Shown here piece by piece: positions 9,368-19,149 of a stretch of DNA of 64,000 nt. The notes beneath the pieces were generated by a model. That model was not told the origin of the DNA. It saw only the letters and a program-made list of their open reading frames with translations, and searched no databases. Positions within the stretch are counted from its first letter, which is position 1. Each line of letters starts with the position of its first letter. This DNA is from Bretschneidera sinensis (taxonomy: Eukaryota; Streptophyta; Magnoliopsida; Brassicales; Akaniaceae). The stretch lies in the NCBI GenBank assembly GCA_023935145.1, contig CM043697.1, positions 49,052,501-49,116,500 on the forward strand, given 5' to 3'. The position numbers and the translations under genes are program-made.

Positions 9368-9605
9368 TGCGCTAAAAGTTCATTTTAGGATTACTTTCAT
9401 TTTATCATTGTTATTATTTTATTTTTACCATCTTTTATCAAAACTTAATCAAAATTGTTTTCTGTTTCAGGCACGAAACCCTACTTGCACTTTCTGTGGT
9501 ATTTGCGATCGATCGCAAGCTCCTGTGAGATCGAGCGCATTTAGGGCAGAAAGTACCCGAGCAGCAGAGTTGCATTGCTGCACTAAAACTGGTTTTTTCT
9601 GCTTT
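9368..9605 (+). other. Leader of A between primer site and gag
   Basis: This is a non-coding leader of about 240 bases. It contains two copies of the CpG-rich motif (GCGATCGATCGC at 9505-9516 and a GATCGAGCGC copy at about 9529-9538). The reading frame is open upstream of the gag ATG but only from non-ATG codons, so I treat this part as untranslated. The same two-motif arrangement is seen in the leader of E (29276-29312). Confidence 0.6.
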
Positions 9606-12254
9606 ATGCACGGACTTCGATCCCGACATCCGGAATTCTTTTCCCTCGATCCCGAGCTTGAACGGACCATCCGACAAAGGCTTAGGGACAAATTTGAGGA
9701 GAACAAAGGAGAAATCGAGAACGAAACACAAATGGCGGAACAGCTCAAAAACCAGCAACCACCTGCACGAGTTCCGATGAAGCAATCCTTCATCCCTCGG
9801 ACCATTGATCAACCATCATGCATTGCATATCAACCTGAAGCGGCGGGAAATTATTACATATCTCCGCAAATCTTGAATGCTTTGACTCATTATAGGGGCA
9901 CTCCTAACGAAGATCCACACTTGCACCTCCGAGAATTTATCAATCTTTGCAAGTTCCAGCATATTCAAGGCCTAGATCAAGAAGGAATCAGGTTAATTCT
10001 TTTTCCTTTTTCATTAAAAGATAATGCTAAAATGTGGTATCATTCATTGCCTGCAGATTCCATCCATACTTGGGAAGAGCTATCCAATAAATTTCTAAAG
10101 AAATTTTTTCCAGCTCAAAAGACAAGGCAGATTAGGAAGGAGATTCAATCATTCCAACAGAGGGATGGTAACCTTTTTTTCGAGGCATGGGGACACTTTA
10201 ATGAGCTGCTACTCAAATGTCCACATCACAACTTACCTCAAGATGAGCTGGTCCTAGCTTTCTATGAAGGTTTGAGTGGCATAAATCAAAGTATAGTGGA
10301 TTCCGGTTGTGGAGGTATGCTGATGGAGAAGACTAGTGAAGAAGCCATGGAGCTGTTTGAGACTTTAAGTGAGCACACCCAGCAATTCTCCTCGAGAGGG
10401 AGACAAGGAGTAAAGAGCAAGGGCATGTATGAAGTTAACTTACTTGGTGGAATTCCAACTCAGATAGATGGAATGGAAAGGAAACTAGATATGCTTGTAA
10501 AAGCCATGACTGCTCAGAACACCTCACCGATTCCACAAGTCACACAACGCGAGGTATGTGCGTTATGGTCTAAATTTGATCACACTACTGAGACCTGCCA
10601 TTTGTATTCATCTACAGATCCCGAGCAAGTGAACTATGTGGGATCGAACAATGCATATGCAAATACATACAACCCTGAATGGCGGAACCACCCCAACCTC
10701 TCATGGAGCAACAATCAAAGCAACTTGAACCTTCAAGGGCAACAAGGGAACTGTCATAAAGCAGCCCAACCAGTTCCAGAACCCAAGAAGGATGATCTAG
10801 AAAGTCTTGTAAAACAATTGGCCACTCAGCAACAACAACTAATGGCAACATTGATAACTTCACAAGGTCAGCAAAGACAAACAATTGCAAAGCATGAGCA
10901 AACCATCCAAAGGCTGGAAGTACAAATGGGGCAAATGGCTAAGGAGTTAAGTGGAAGACAGCAAGGAGAACTTCCTGCACAAACACTACCAAATCCAAGA
11001 GGACATCAGCAGCTGAAAGCCGTTACAACTCTCCGGAATGGGAAGATCATAGGAGTTAATGAGCCAGCTCAAGCATCTCAAGCTAAGCCATCCACATCCA
11101 AGGTAAGTGAAGTAGAAAAGTGGAATGCACCACCCTTCCCTCAAAGGTTAGTAACACCAAAGAAAGATAAATTGTTTGATATCTTTGAAACTTTGAGAAA
11201 AGTAGAAATTAACATTCCCTTATTAGATGCAATTAAACAAATCCCTTCCTATGCTAAATTTTTAAAAGATTGTTGCACTAATAAAAGAAAGTTTCAAGAA
11301 CATGAAACAGTGGCTCTAACTGAAGAGGTAAGTGCGATTTTGTTAAGAAAACTACCACCAAAACTAAAAGATCCGGGTAGTTTTACTGTTCCCTGTAGGA
11401 TAGGTGATCAGTTATTTGAGAAAGCATTACTAGATTTAGGAGCAAGTGTCAATTTGCTACCATACACAGTAGTTGAAAAGCTAGATTTGGGGGAGCTTCA
11501 ACCAACCTCTATCACTTTGCAATTGGCAGATAGAAGCATCAAAAGACCTAGAGGTATACTTGAAGATGTATTGGTAAAGGTAGAAGAGTTTATTTTGCGT
11601 GCTGACTTCATTGTGTTAGATATGGAAGAATGCCCTATGCCATTACCTCTGCCCATCATCTTAGGAAGACCCTTCATGAGGACGGCTGATACAATAATTA
11701 ATGTAAAAAATGGTATTGTAAGTATGATGGTAAATGGTGAGACAATAGAATTTAAGATATTTGATGCAATGAAATTACCCCAAGATGATAATGATGATGA
11801 ATGTGTTGATGAATTTTTTATGCAAAGTGCTATCAAGCAAGCTTTTCAGGTCTATCACATTGATCCATTAGAGGCCACCCTCACCCATAGCTTCACAGGA
11901 CCTGATATTGAGCCAGCATTAGAAACTATCTATGATGACATTTTTGAAGCCGTGCACCTCCTTGAAGCCTCTCCAAAGTATCCATGTAAGTTCACTCCTC
12001 CGTTTGAAAATCTTAAGCATACTAATACTACTTTTCTCTCATCTATTGTCCAGGCACCAAACTTAGAATTGCAGCAGTTGCCTGCAAGAAATCAAACCTT
12101 CACAGTACATGGACACAAAGTCACACCACATTCAGAAATTATAGTGCAACCAAGGGATAAAGATTTAACACCCCAAATTGTTCAGTATGCAACAGCAACC
12201 AGAGCACCTAAGCCACATGCAGTGACTTTTAAGTACTCTTTGCCAAAAGACTAA
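9606..12254 (+). CDS. Gag-protease polyprotein of element A (intact, no RT)
   Basis: This is an uninterrupted 882-codon frame from the first ATG (MHGLRSRHPEFF), which matches the gag start of E, B and C. Residues ~95-225 form a retrotransposon gag domain (HLHLREF, LFPFSLKDNAKMWY, FLKKFFPAQKTRQ). The zinc knuckle near residue 320 has lost its second cysteine (CALW where E has CAIC). Residues ~590-695 are an aspartic protease with DLGASVNLLPY at about 612 and the ILGRPFM flap-side motif. After LELQQLP the frame jumps to a short tail resembling the C-terminus of the E integrase (NQTFTVHGH...) and stops. Gag packages the RNA and protease processes the polyprotein; polymerase and integrase would have to come from elsewhere. 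Absence of stops suggests recent mobility or selection. Confidence 0.9.
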   Translation: MHGLRSRHPEFFSLDPELERTIRQRLRDKFEENKGEIENETQMAEQLKNQQPPARVPMKQSFIPRTIDQPSCIAYQPEAAGNYYISPQILNALTHYRGTPNEDPHLHLREFINLCKFQHIQGLDQEGIRLILFPFSLKDNAKMWYHSLPADSIHTWEELSNKFLKKFFPAQKTRQIRKEIQSFQQRDGNLFFEAWGHFNELLLKCPHHNLPQDELVLAFYEGLSGINQSIVDSGCGGMLMEKTSEEAMELFETLSEHTQQFSSRGRQGVKSKGMYEVNLLGGIPTQIDGMERKLDMLVKAMTAQNTSPIPQVTQREVCALWSKFDHTTETCHLYSSTDPEQVNYVGSNNAYANTYNPEWRNHPNLSWSNNQSNLNLQGQQGNCHKAAQPVPEPKKDDLESLVKQLATQQQQLMATLITSQGQQRQTIAKHEQTIQRLEVQMGQMAKELSGRQQGELPAQTLPNPRGHQQLKAVTTLRNGKIIGVNEPAQASQAKPSTSKVSEVEKWNAPPFPQRLVTPKKDKLFDIFETLRKVEINIPLLDAIKQIPSYAKFLKDCCTNKRKFQEHETVALTEEVSAILLRKLPPKLKDPGSFTVPCRIGDQLFEKALLDLGASVNLLPYTVVEKLDLGELQPTSITLQLADRSIKRPRGILEDVLVKVEEFILRADFIVLDMEECPMPLPLPIILGRPFMRTADTIINVKNGIVSMMVNGETIEFKIFDAMKLPQDDNDDECVDEFFMQSAIKQAFQVYHIDPLEATLTHSFTGPDIEPALETIYDDIFEAVHLLEASPKYPCKFTPPFENLKHTNTTFLSSIVQAPNLELQQLPARNQTFTVHGHKVTPHSEIIVQPRDKDLTPQIVQYATATRAPKPHAVTFKYSLPKD

Positions 12255-12590
12255 ATGATGAAGCTACTATAGAGAGCATTTGAGCAGTTCAGACTTTGAT
12301 AAATGTGTAGCTCAAGTGCCTCTATTGAGGTCAGTGGCAGTAAGACCCCTGAGTACGCACTCTCTGCCACAAGTGCGATCGAGCGCACTTCACCGTGCGA
12401 TCGAGCGCACATTGGACAACAACTTACCATGATGCCTAAACTGTCAACCTCCACCTCCTGCACACGGTTCCTTCTCGACTGCGCCACTTGGAGACCAGCA
12501 GTGAGAGGGTACCACGTCTGGCTGAAGACGTTAAACTTAGCGCTCATGGGAGGCACCCCAAAGCATATCCTTTTCATAATTTATTATTAG
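12255..12590 (+). pseudogene. Spacer and C-terminal scrap of the extra ORF in A
   Basis: It begins with a spacer carrying two copies of the CpG-rich motif (12375-12388 and 12396-12410). About 100 bases (12440-12545) then match the end of the extra ORF of E and the sequence just after it, including GACTGCGCCACTTGG, CAGCAGTGAGAG and ACGTCTGGCTGAAGACG. The rest of that ORF (over 300 codons) has been deleted, so no protein is made. Confidence 0.75.
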
Positions 12591-12690
12591 TATTTCATAG
12601 ATTACTTTTCTATTGTTGTTTATTACTTGTTTTCCATTTTATGTCTATTTTTCTTTCTTTTTAAAAGGACAACGTGAGTGCATCAAGTTG

Positions 12691-12705
12691 AAGTTTGGGG
12701 GTGTG
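12691..12705 (+). other. Internal polypurine-tract-like copy 1 in A
   Basis: AAGTTTGGGGGTGTG is identical to the 15 bases at 13901-13915 that form the polypurine tract and first two bases of the 3' LTR. A weaker copy (AAGTTTTGGGGTATG) lies at 12791-12805. Equivalent pairs exist in E (21706-21720 and 21605-21619, minus) and F (47638-47652 and 47739-47753). Confidence 0.6.
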
Positions 12706-13197
12706 TTACGAGCCATGTCAGCCATCAGTTCTCCATCTCCCAAGTCAGCTCCTTCCATGCTATTCACACATTGGGGACAATGTGCAATTTAAGTTTTGGG
12801 GTATGGGGACACATTCACACACTCACTATGTCCCACATTTTTTTTTGTTTTTTTATTATTTTCATAGATAAATGCTTGTTCATTATGTCCAATAAACTTT
12901 TTATGATCTAAACAAAATGTTATGATTTGTCTTCATCAGTGAGCTTAACACTTTGAACATATAGGTCAATAAACAAGTTTTGAACCTAGATCACTGCCCT
13001 TTTGGCATTTAAGAATTCACAAGTTTAACTTGAACTATCACGAGCACATTAGCACATAGCTGTGTGGGGTATGACATGTTATTTGGATTGGTATGTTTCT
13101 TTTGATTGACTGTAAACTAGATGACCTATTAGATTGACATTTTGGCATATAAAAATAGAAAAGATTGATTCGTGCTCAAAAAAAGAAAAAAATGCTC

Positions 13198-13385
13198 CTA
13201 ATGATCAATAAAAATAAATCTTCTGCTGAGTAACTGGCCCTCTTGCCTTAGTAAGCATTGAGTGTCACGTCAAAAGGTGGAAAATCTTAAGTGATCATTA
13301 AAAAGGAATTTTTCGCTGAGTAACTGGCTCTCTTGCCTCAGTAAGCATTGAATGTCACGTCAAAAGGTGGAAAATTCTAAATGGT
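13198..13385. repeat. Two-unit ~90-bp tandem repeat in the A 3' region
   Basis: Two adjacent units share GTAACTGGC, CTCTTGCCT, AGTAAGCATTGA, TGTCACGTCAAAAGGTGG and a GATCA(A/T)TAAAAA block. The same duplication is found in E (about 21010-21210) and F (about 48150-48335), so it predates the separation of these copies. Confidence 0.75.
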
Positions 13386-13900
13386 AGCATAAAAATCAGT
13401 TAGTTTCGTAGCCTTGTTGACTCGAGCCAGTAAGTCCTTAGGGGTGTCTTTACACCTAATGCCCTAAAACCATCTGGTTTGGGATTCATTGGCTAAACAC
13501 TCGTTACACGAGTCAACAAGAAAGCTTAAGGGAACTAACCTGGCAAAAATCTCACAAATAAAAGACTATGCCATATTTGTTGACTCTAAAAGGAAGTTTG
13601 GTGAATCTTGAGTCATCGAAACACTACCCATTTGAATATCTTGGAAACTCAATCTTTTATGTGCTAGTTACCACACACCAATGTCAAACTTGTGATATCT
13701 TAAAATACCTCGTGAATATGATTTACGTTCAAAACTCTTATTCATTGCAGATATATGTTTACACTTGTTAAGCTTGCTCATGAATGCGCATCATAGTTTT
13801 GTGTAAAATCTGTATTTTTGATTGACACTATGAACACTGGATTTATCTATATTTTCGTTTTAGTTTTTAATTTAGTATTGCTAAGAGACTAGCAATATGT

Positions 13901-13913
13901 AAGTTTGGGGGTG
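13901..13913 (+). other. Polypurine tract of A
   Basis: AAGTTTGGGGGTG immediately precedes the TGATAG start of the 3' LTR, as needed for plus-strand priming. E (20488-20500, minus) and F (48856-48868) have it in the same place; F has one G-to-A change. Confidence 0.8.
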
Positions 13914-15250
13914 TGATAGACGCTTAAATATACATATTTAAGCCCCCTTATTTACACTTGTTAGATCCTTTATTACGTTAATTTGGCATCTTTTACTCCA
14001 TTTGTGTGTTTTACATGTTTTTGTAGGGTCTTGGAGAAAAAGAAGCAGTTTTGGCACTTTAAGGAAGAAATCTAGAAGCCCTGGAGCACTTTCTAGACAA
14101 AGGGCGATCGAGCGCACATGCAATGCGATCGAGCGCACACTTGTAGGATCGAGCGCAAGGATACATACGATCGAGTGCAAATGTACAGGCGTGAATAGTA
14201 AACTACAGAACCCTATTTTGGAAATAACCTTATTTTGGAAATAACTTTATTTTGGAAATAAAGGAGTTTTGTGTTTTAGGAAAGTTTAGAAACTCATGAG
14301 TCTATTAGGACTTCTCAAAGACCTATAAATACACTTGTAAACTCACACACAAAAACACACCTTAGATAGTAAACACTTTTCTCTTTTCTTTTACTTGGAG
14401 TGGAGAGCTTGGGAGAGAATTGACGCCTCTTCTCTCGGGTTTATTCTTCTCCCTTATGTTTTGTTTAAATTATGTTTACTTCAGTTAGTATGTGTAACTA
14501 ACTCTCTTATAGGGCTCGATTGAAGCCGTAGTTATGCATTCCCATATTTTTATACATTGATTAAATCTTTGCATAGCTTTTTATGTTACTTAACTTGATT
14601 AACACCTATGCTTATTTAAATTCCTCATATGTATGTGTAAGGCCAACGTATGCATGTGGTATGGATGGGTTAGTTAGATCAATTTGGATGACCGAGTCCT
14701 GGGTCTAACATTAGTAACAAGGGACCATCTTATCCAGATACCCGGGTTAATCAACATAGGAAACCGGGAGTAGATACCATGCCCTAGGTCTCATGTGGTT
14801 GTCGATTTCCATAGTACCTATGTTTTCTTAAGGAACAACTCAAGCAGATACCATGCTGAATCCCTTAAGAAAGAAAAGAGTTAGAGTAGATACCATGCCT
14901 AACTCGTTGCTTAGGGAAATCAATAGCTTAAGGAGTAGATACCATGCCCTTAGGTTGGCAACCAGTAGGTACACATAATAAGGCTAGAGCACTGATACCT
15001 TATACAAAATCGGGAATGTATGACTAGTGGTGGATATCAAAGCCTTATATCTTTATTATTATCAAATCACCCTTCAGTTTATTATTTCTATCTTTTTACA
15101 TCGCAAATATAATTCTAAATCGAACTTTATCAATCCCTGTGGAGATGATCTTGCATTCGCACACTACGCTACACTATTGACCTTGTGCACTTGCAAGTAA
15201 AACAAAGTACGATTATTCGCCTATTTATTTAGGTATATTATCGCACAACA
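13914..15250 (+). repeat. 3' LTR of element A
   Basis: This LTR is 1,337 bp, from TGATAGACGC to CGCACAACA, with TATAAATA at 14324-14331. It has the same hairpin array as the 5' LTR (about 14780-15010) and a shorter CpG-rich motif cluster of four copies at 14104-14182. It is followed directly by the target duplication TGATC at 15251-15255. Confidence 0.95.
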
Positions 15251-17349
15251 TGATCATAAAAGGTCTTCCTAAAATGATGGGAAGTGGCAATGGCATATGA
15301 CATTCTTCCATATCTAAGATAATAAAATCAGCAGGTAAAATAAATTTACCTACTCTTACCAAAACATCCTCAAGGATACCTCTCGGTCATTTGATGCTTC
15401 TGTCAGCCAATTGCAAAGTGATGGAGGTTGGTTGAAGCTCCCCCAAACCCAGTGTCTCGAATACACTGTATGGTAGTAGATTGACACTTACTCCTAGATC
15501 CAATAGTTCATGCTTCAATAGCTGGTCACCTAGCTTGCAAGGAATAGTAAAACTACCCGGATCTTTTTAGTTTTGGTGGTAGTTTTCTTAATAACACAGC
15601 ACTTGCCTCTTCAGTCAAGGCTATTGTCTTATGTTCCTGAAACTTCCTTTTGTTAGTGAAACAATCTTTTAAAAATTTAGCATAAGCAGGAATTTGATTA
15701 ATTGTATCTAATAAAGGAATGTTTATTTCCACATTTTTCAAAGTTTCGAAAATGTCACTCAATTTAGTATTTTTCATAGGTTTTACTAACCTTTGAGGAA
15801 AGGGTGTAGGTATATTTACCTTTTCCATCTCATTTACCTTAGATGTGGATGCTTTGTCTGGAGATACTTATGCAGGCTTATCAACACCTATGATCTTTCC
15901 ACTTCTTAGGGTTGTCATAGCATTCAGTTGCTGATGTCCTCTTGGATTAGGTAATGGTTGGGCGGGAAGCTCACCTTGCTTTTTACTAATCAGTTCCTTG
16001 ACCAATTTTCCCATTTGTACCTCTAGTCCTTGAATGGCTTGATAATGTTTTGTAGTGGTTTGTCTCATCTCAGTCCAAAATTGCCTAGTTTCTTCCATGA
16101 ATTGTTCGTGTGAAGTCATTAATTGTTGCTGCTCAATTGCCAATTGCCTCACAAGACTTTTGTTTCAAGAGCTGAATGGGCTACTGGTTGGAAGTTTCTT
16201 TGCTGCCCTTGACTATTCTAATTGTTGCTCCAAGAAAAATTTGGGTGATTCCGCCATCCAGGGTTATAGGTATTTGAATAAGGATTGTTCTTCGACGGAT
16301 AGTTATTTGGTCCCACAAAGTTTGCTTGCTCATGATCTGCAGATGAATACAAGGGATATGTATCAGTATTATGATCAAATTGGGAACAAATAGCACATAT
16401 CTGGAGTGAGTCTAGCTGGTGGGTTAGGTGAGGTATTCTGAGTAGCCATAGCTTTAACTAACAGGTCTAGTTTCTTTTCCACAGCAGCTATCTAAGTGGA
16501 TGATCCTCCATTAAAGCTTACCTCATACATACCCTTACTCTTGGTTACATGTCTACCTCGAGAGGAGAACTGCTGAGTGTGTTCACTTAGGGTTTCGAAG
16601 AGCTCCATAGCATCTTCGCTGCTTTTCTCCATCAACACTTCTCCACAACCTGAATCCACAATACTTTTGTTAGTATCTCTTAAACCTTTATAGAAAGCTT
16701 GTACCAGTTCATTCGGAGGTAGGTTGTGATGTGGGCATTTGAGTAGCAGCTCGTTGAAGTGTCCCCAGGCCTCGAAGAATAGATCTCCATCCTTTTATTG
16801 GAAGGACTAAATTTCTTTCCTCGTTTGCCTCGTCTTTTGGGCTGGGAAAAACTTCCTTAGGAATTTGCTAGCCAACTCCTCCCAAGCGTGGATAGAAATT
16901 GCAGGAAAAGAATTGTACCATAGTTTAGCATTATCTTTTAAGGAAAAAGGGAAAATAATTAACCTTATTCCTTCTTGATCTAAGCCTCGGATGTGCTGGA
17001 ACTTGCAAAGATCGAAGAACTCTCAAAGGTGCAAGTGTGGGTCCTCATTAGGTGTACCCATAAAGTGAGTCAGTGCACTGAGTATCTGCAGAGATATATA
17101 GTAGTTTTCTTCCACCTCAGGTTGATAAGCAATGTAGGACGGTTGATCGAGGTTCTGTGGGATGAAGGATTGTTTCATCGGTCTTCGCTCAGGAGGTTGT
17201 TGGTTTTCTAATTGTTCTGCCATTGGTACTTCTTCCTCAATATCTGCTTCTACCTCTTCCGAGTTGTCTCTAAGCCTTTTTCAGATCGTTCACTCAAGCT
17301 CGGTATCGAGGGGAAAGAATGTTGGATGCTTGGATTGAAGTCCGTGCAT
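15251..17349 (-). pseudogene. Gag-protease pseudogene of element B
   Basis: The minus-strand gag starts at an ATG at 17349 (same MHGL start as A and E). It includes the gag domain (PNEDPHLHL near 17030-17060) and a glutamine-rich linker (QLAIEQQQLMTS, 15868-16152). The protease lead-in at 15553-15828 has VEINIPLLDTINQIPAYAKFLKDC. Stops and frameshifts break it into at least five pieces, and a stop precedes the protease. The protease core (about 15270-15550) is cut by element A and its end lies at 7641-7989. It is an inactive relic. Confidence 0.85.
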
Positions 17350-17628
17350 GAATCGGTGACAATTACTTAAGTGCAGCAGTGGGTAACTCTCTACTTCAAT
17401 TGCACTCGATCGCACAGAAGGGTGCGCTCGATCGCAAGTGGCACAGAAAGCTCTCCTGGCGTGCCTGAAACAAAAAACAAAAAGGAATTAAATTAGGGTT
17501 TAATAAAACAAAAATAAGATAAAAGCATAAACTTAAAATTTTTGAGATTTTTGATAAAAGTAAAAATATAATGAAAAAGAAATAGCAATGATTAATGAAA
17601 GATAATTCTAAAAATAAATTTAAGCGCA

Positions 17629-17647
17629 ATCCCTGGCAACAGCGCCA
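17629..17647 (-). other. Primer-binding site of B
   Basis: The minus-strand sequence TGGCGCTGTTGCCAGGGAT is a decayed version of the tRNA-Asp-type site of A and E, with two transitions. It lies six bases from the LTR end at 17654. Confidence 0.75.
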
Positions 17648-17653
17648 AAAACT

Positions 17654-18912
17654 TGTGCGTTTATCTACCTAAATAAATAAGTAAATAATCGTACTTGTTT
17701 TACTTGTAAGTGCATAAGGTCAATGGTAGCATAGTGTGCAAGTGTGAGATCATTTCCACAGGGATTGGTAAACTTCGATTTAAAATTAGTTTCTCAAAGT
17801 AAAAAGAGAAATAGATGTGAAGTGTGAGTTAATAATAATAATAAGAACATAGTGCTGTGATATCCGCCACTAATTACACTTTCCCACTAAGTAAGGTACC
17901 AATGCTCTAGCCTTATTATGAATACCTAAGGGCTTGGTCCACACCTTAGGTTATTGATCTCCCTAAGCAACGAGTTAGGCATGGTGTATACTCTAACTTT
18001 TTTCCCTCTTAAAGGATTCAGCATGGGTGTATATTGAGTTAGTCCTTAAGAGAGCATAGAGGGCTGTGGAGATCGACAACCACATGGGACCTAGGGCTTG
18101 GTTCGTTCCCAGTTTCCCATGTTGACTAACCCAAGAATCCGGTGTGGATATCTTTTGTTACTATTGTTGAACCCAGGACTCGGTCATCCAAATTGATTCA
18201 ACTAACAAATCCATACCACATGCATAAGTTGATCAGACACAGACATATGAGGAATTTAAATACAAATAGGTATTAATCAAGTTAAGCATTATAACATGGC
18301 TATAGGCAAAGGTAATCAATGAATATATATGTGGAAAAGCATAATTAGGGCTTCAATTGAGCCCTATAAGAGTTTAGTTACACATGCTAGTTGAACTAAA
18401 CATTATAACCATAATCAAACAAAAACAGAAAAATAAAACCCGAAGAAAACTAAGGAGACGAGTCGTTAATTCCTCTCCAAGTTTGCAACTTCAAGTTTCA
18501 AACCAAAGGTATGGTTTCTGTGTTTTACAAGCCTATATATAGGGCTCTGAGGGTGCCCTGAAACCCTAATTTCCTATTCAAGGTCTGGAGACTTATTTCC
18601 ATATCTGGCTCTGCCGTCTCTGGTATGTGTGCGCTCGAGCGTATGTGGTCTGCACTCGAGCGCATGTGTGCGCTCGAGCCTTCTAAGTGTGCCTGTGCAC
18701 TCGATCACAAGGGAGGTGCACTCGAGCGCACCTTGCTGGATTGCAGAACTTACTTTTTACTCCTTAGAGCTCCAAAATGTCATCATTTTGTCAAAGCCCT
18801 GTGAAAAACACATGAAACATGAAAATGAAATAGAATCTACTAAATTAGATAAACAAAGAGCCTAACAAGAATAAATTAAGGGGTTTAAATATTACTATTT
18901 AAGCACTTATCA
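17654..18912 (-). repeat. 5' LTR of element B
   Basis: This minus-strand LTR of 1,259 bp starts TGATAAGTGCTT at 18912 and ends CGCACA at 17654. It is a diverged subfamily relative to A and E. Its motif cluster (18627-18742) uses mostly GCGCTCGAGCGCA-type variants. The R-U5 hairpins are kept while loops have drifted: H4 is at 17925-17950 with a fully Watson-Crick stem CCTAAGG / CCTTAGG. It is followed at 18913 by sequence of element C, so B inserted into C. Confidence 0.9.
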
Positions 18913-19149
18913 AATATGTTGTGGGGTGCCTCCCATGAGCGCTAAGTTTTATGTCTTCAGCCAGACGGGGTATCCTCTCACTGTTGGTCATTAGGTGGTG
19001 CAGTCGAATAGGTACCGGGTGTGAGAGGTAGGCGATCCGAGGATGACCTGTAGCATCACCTCTTGTCATGTAAACTGTGCCTCCAATCCATCTATACGCT
19101 GATGAATCAATAATGTTGCCTCCCTATCCTCTCGGTACTTGTCAGAGAG
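18913..19149 (-). pseudogene. End of the extra ORF of element C (left of E)
   Basis: This is about 235 bases homologous to the C-terminal end of the extra ORF of E and its 3' flank (21840-22060): GTGGGGTGCCTCCCATGAGC, the ACGCTGATG block and the CTCTCGG block. It is the continuation of C beyond inserted element E. GAGAG at 19145-19149 is repeated at 30818-30822 as the target duplication of E. The reading frame is degraded. Confidence 0.8.

Larger units (their letters stand above)
12591..13913 (+). other. Conserved 3' non-coding region of A
   Basis: This stretch of about 1.3 kb has no supported gene but is closely matched by E (20488-21840, minus) and F (47500-48868, plus). It contains two internal copies of the polypurine-like AAGTTTGGGG motif, a two-unit tandem repeat (13198-13385), and a 67-codon ORF (13568-13771) that I do not accept as a gene. 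Conservation may reflect only a recent common source, or a role in packaging or plus-strand priming. Confidence 0.65.
7990..15250 (+). mobile_element. Gypsy element A: non-autonomous Athila-like retrotransposon
   Basis: This is a complete 7,261-bp LTR retrotransposon. LTRs lie at 7990-9342 and 13914-15250, starting TGATAG and ending CACAACA. A perfect 5-bp target duplication TGATC flanks it (7985-7989 and 15251-15255). It carries a tRNA-Asp-type primer site, an open gag-protease frame, a short remnant of the extra ORF, a conserved 3' non-coding region and a polypurine tract. RT, RNase H and integrase are absent, so it would need enzymes from a relative such as E. It is inserted in the protease region of element B in the opposite orientation. 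Confidence 0.95.

Noticed and set aside
9348..9605. N-terminal extension of the A gag frame back to 9348
   Set aside because: The upstream start is a TTG inside the primer-binding site. The ATG at 9606 matches the gag starts of E, B and C.
13568..13771. 67-codon ORF in the 3' region of A, also open in E (20630-20833)
   Set aside because: By eye almost all nucleotide differences between the A and E copies change the amino acid, the F copy has a stop, and there is no known motif. Conservation follows the surrounding non-coding DNA, so no evidence for a protein.
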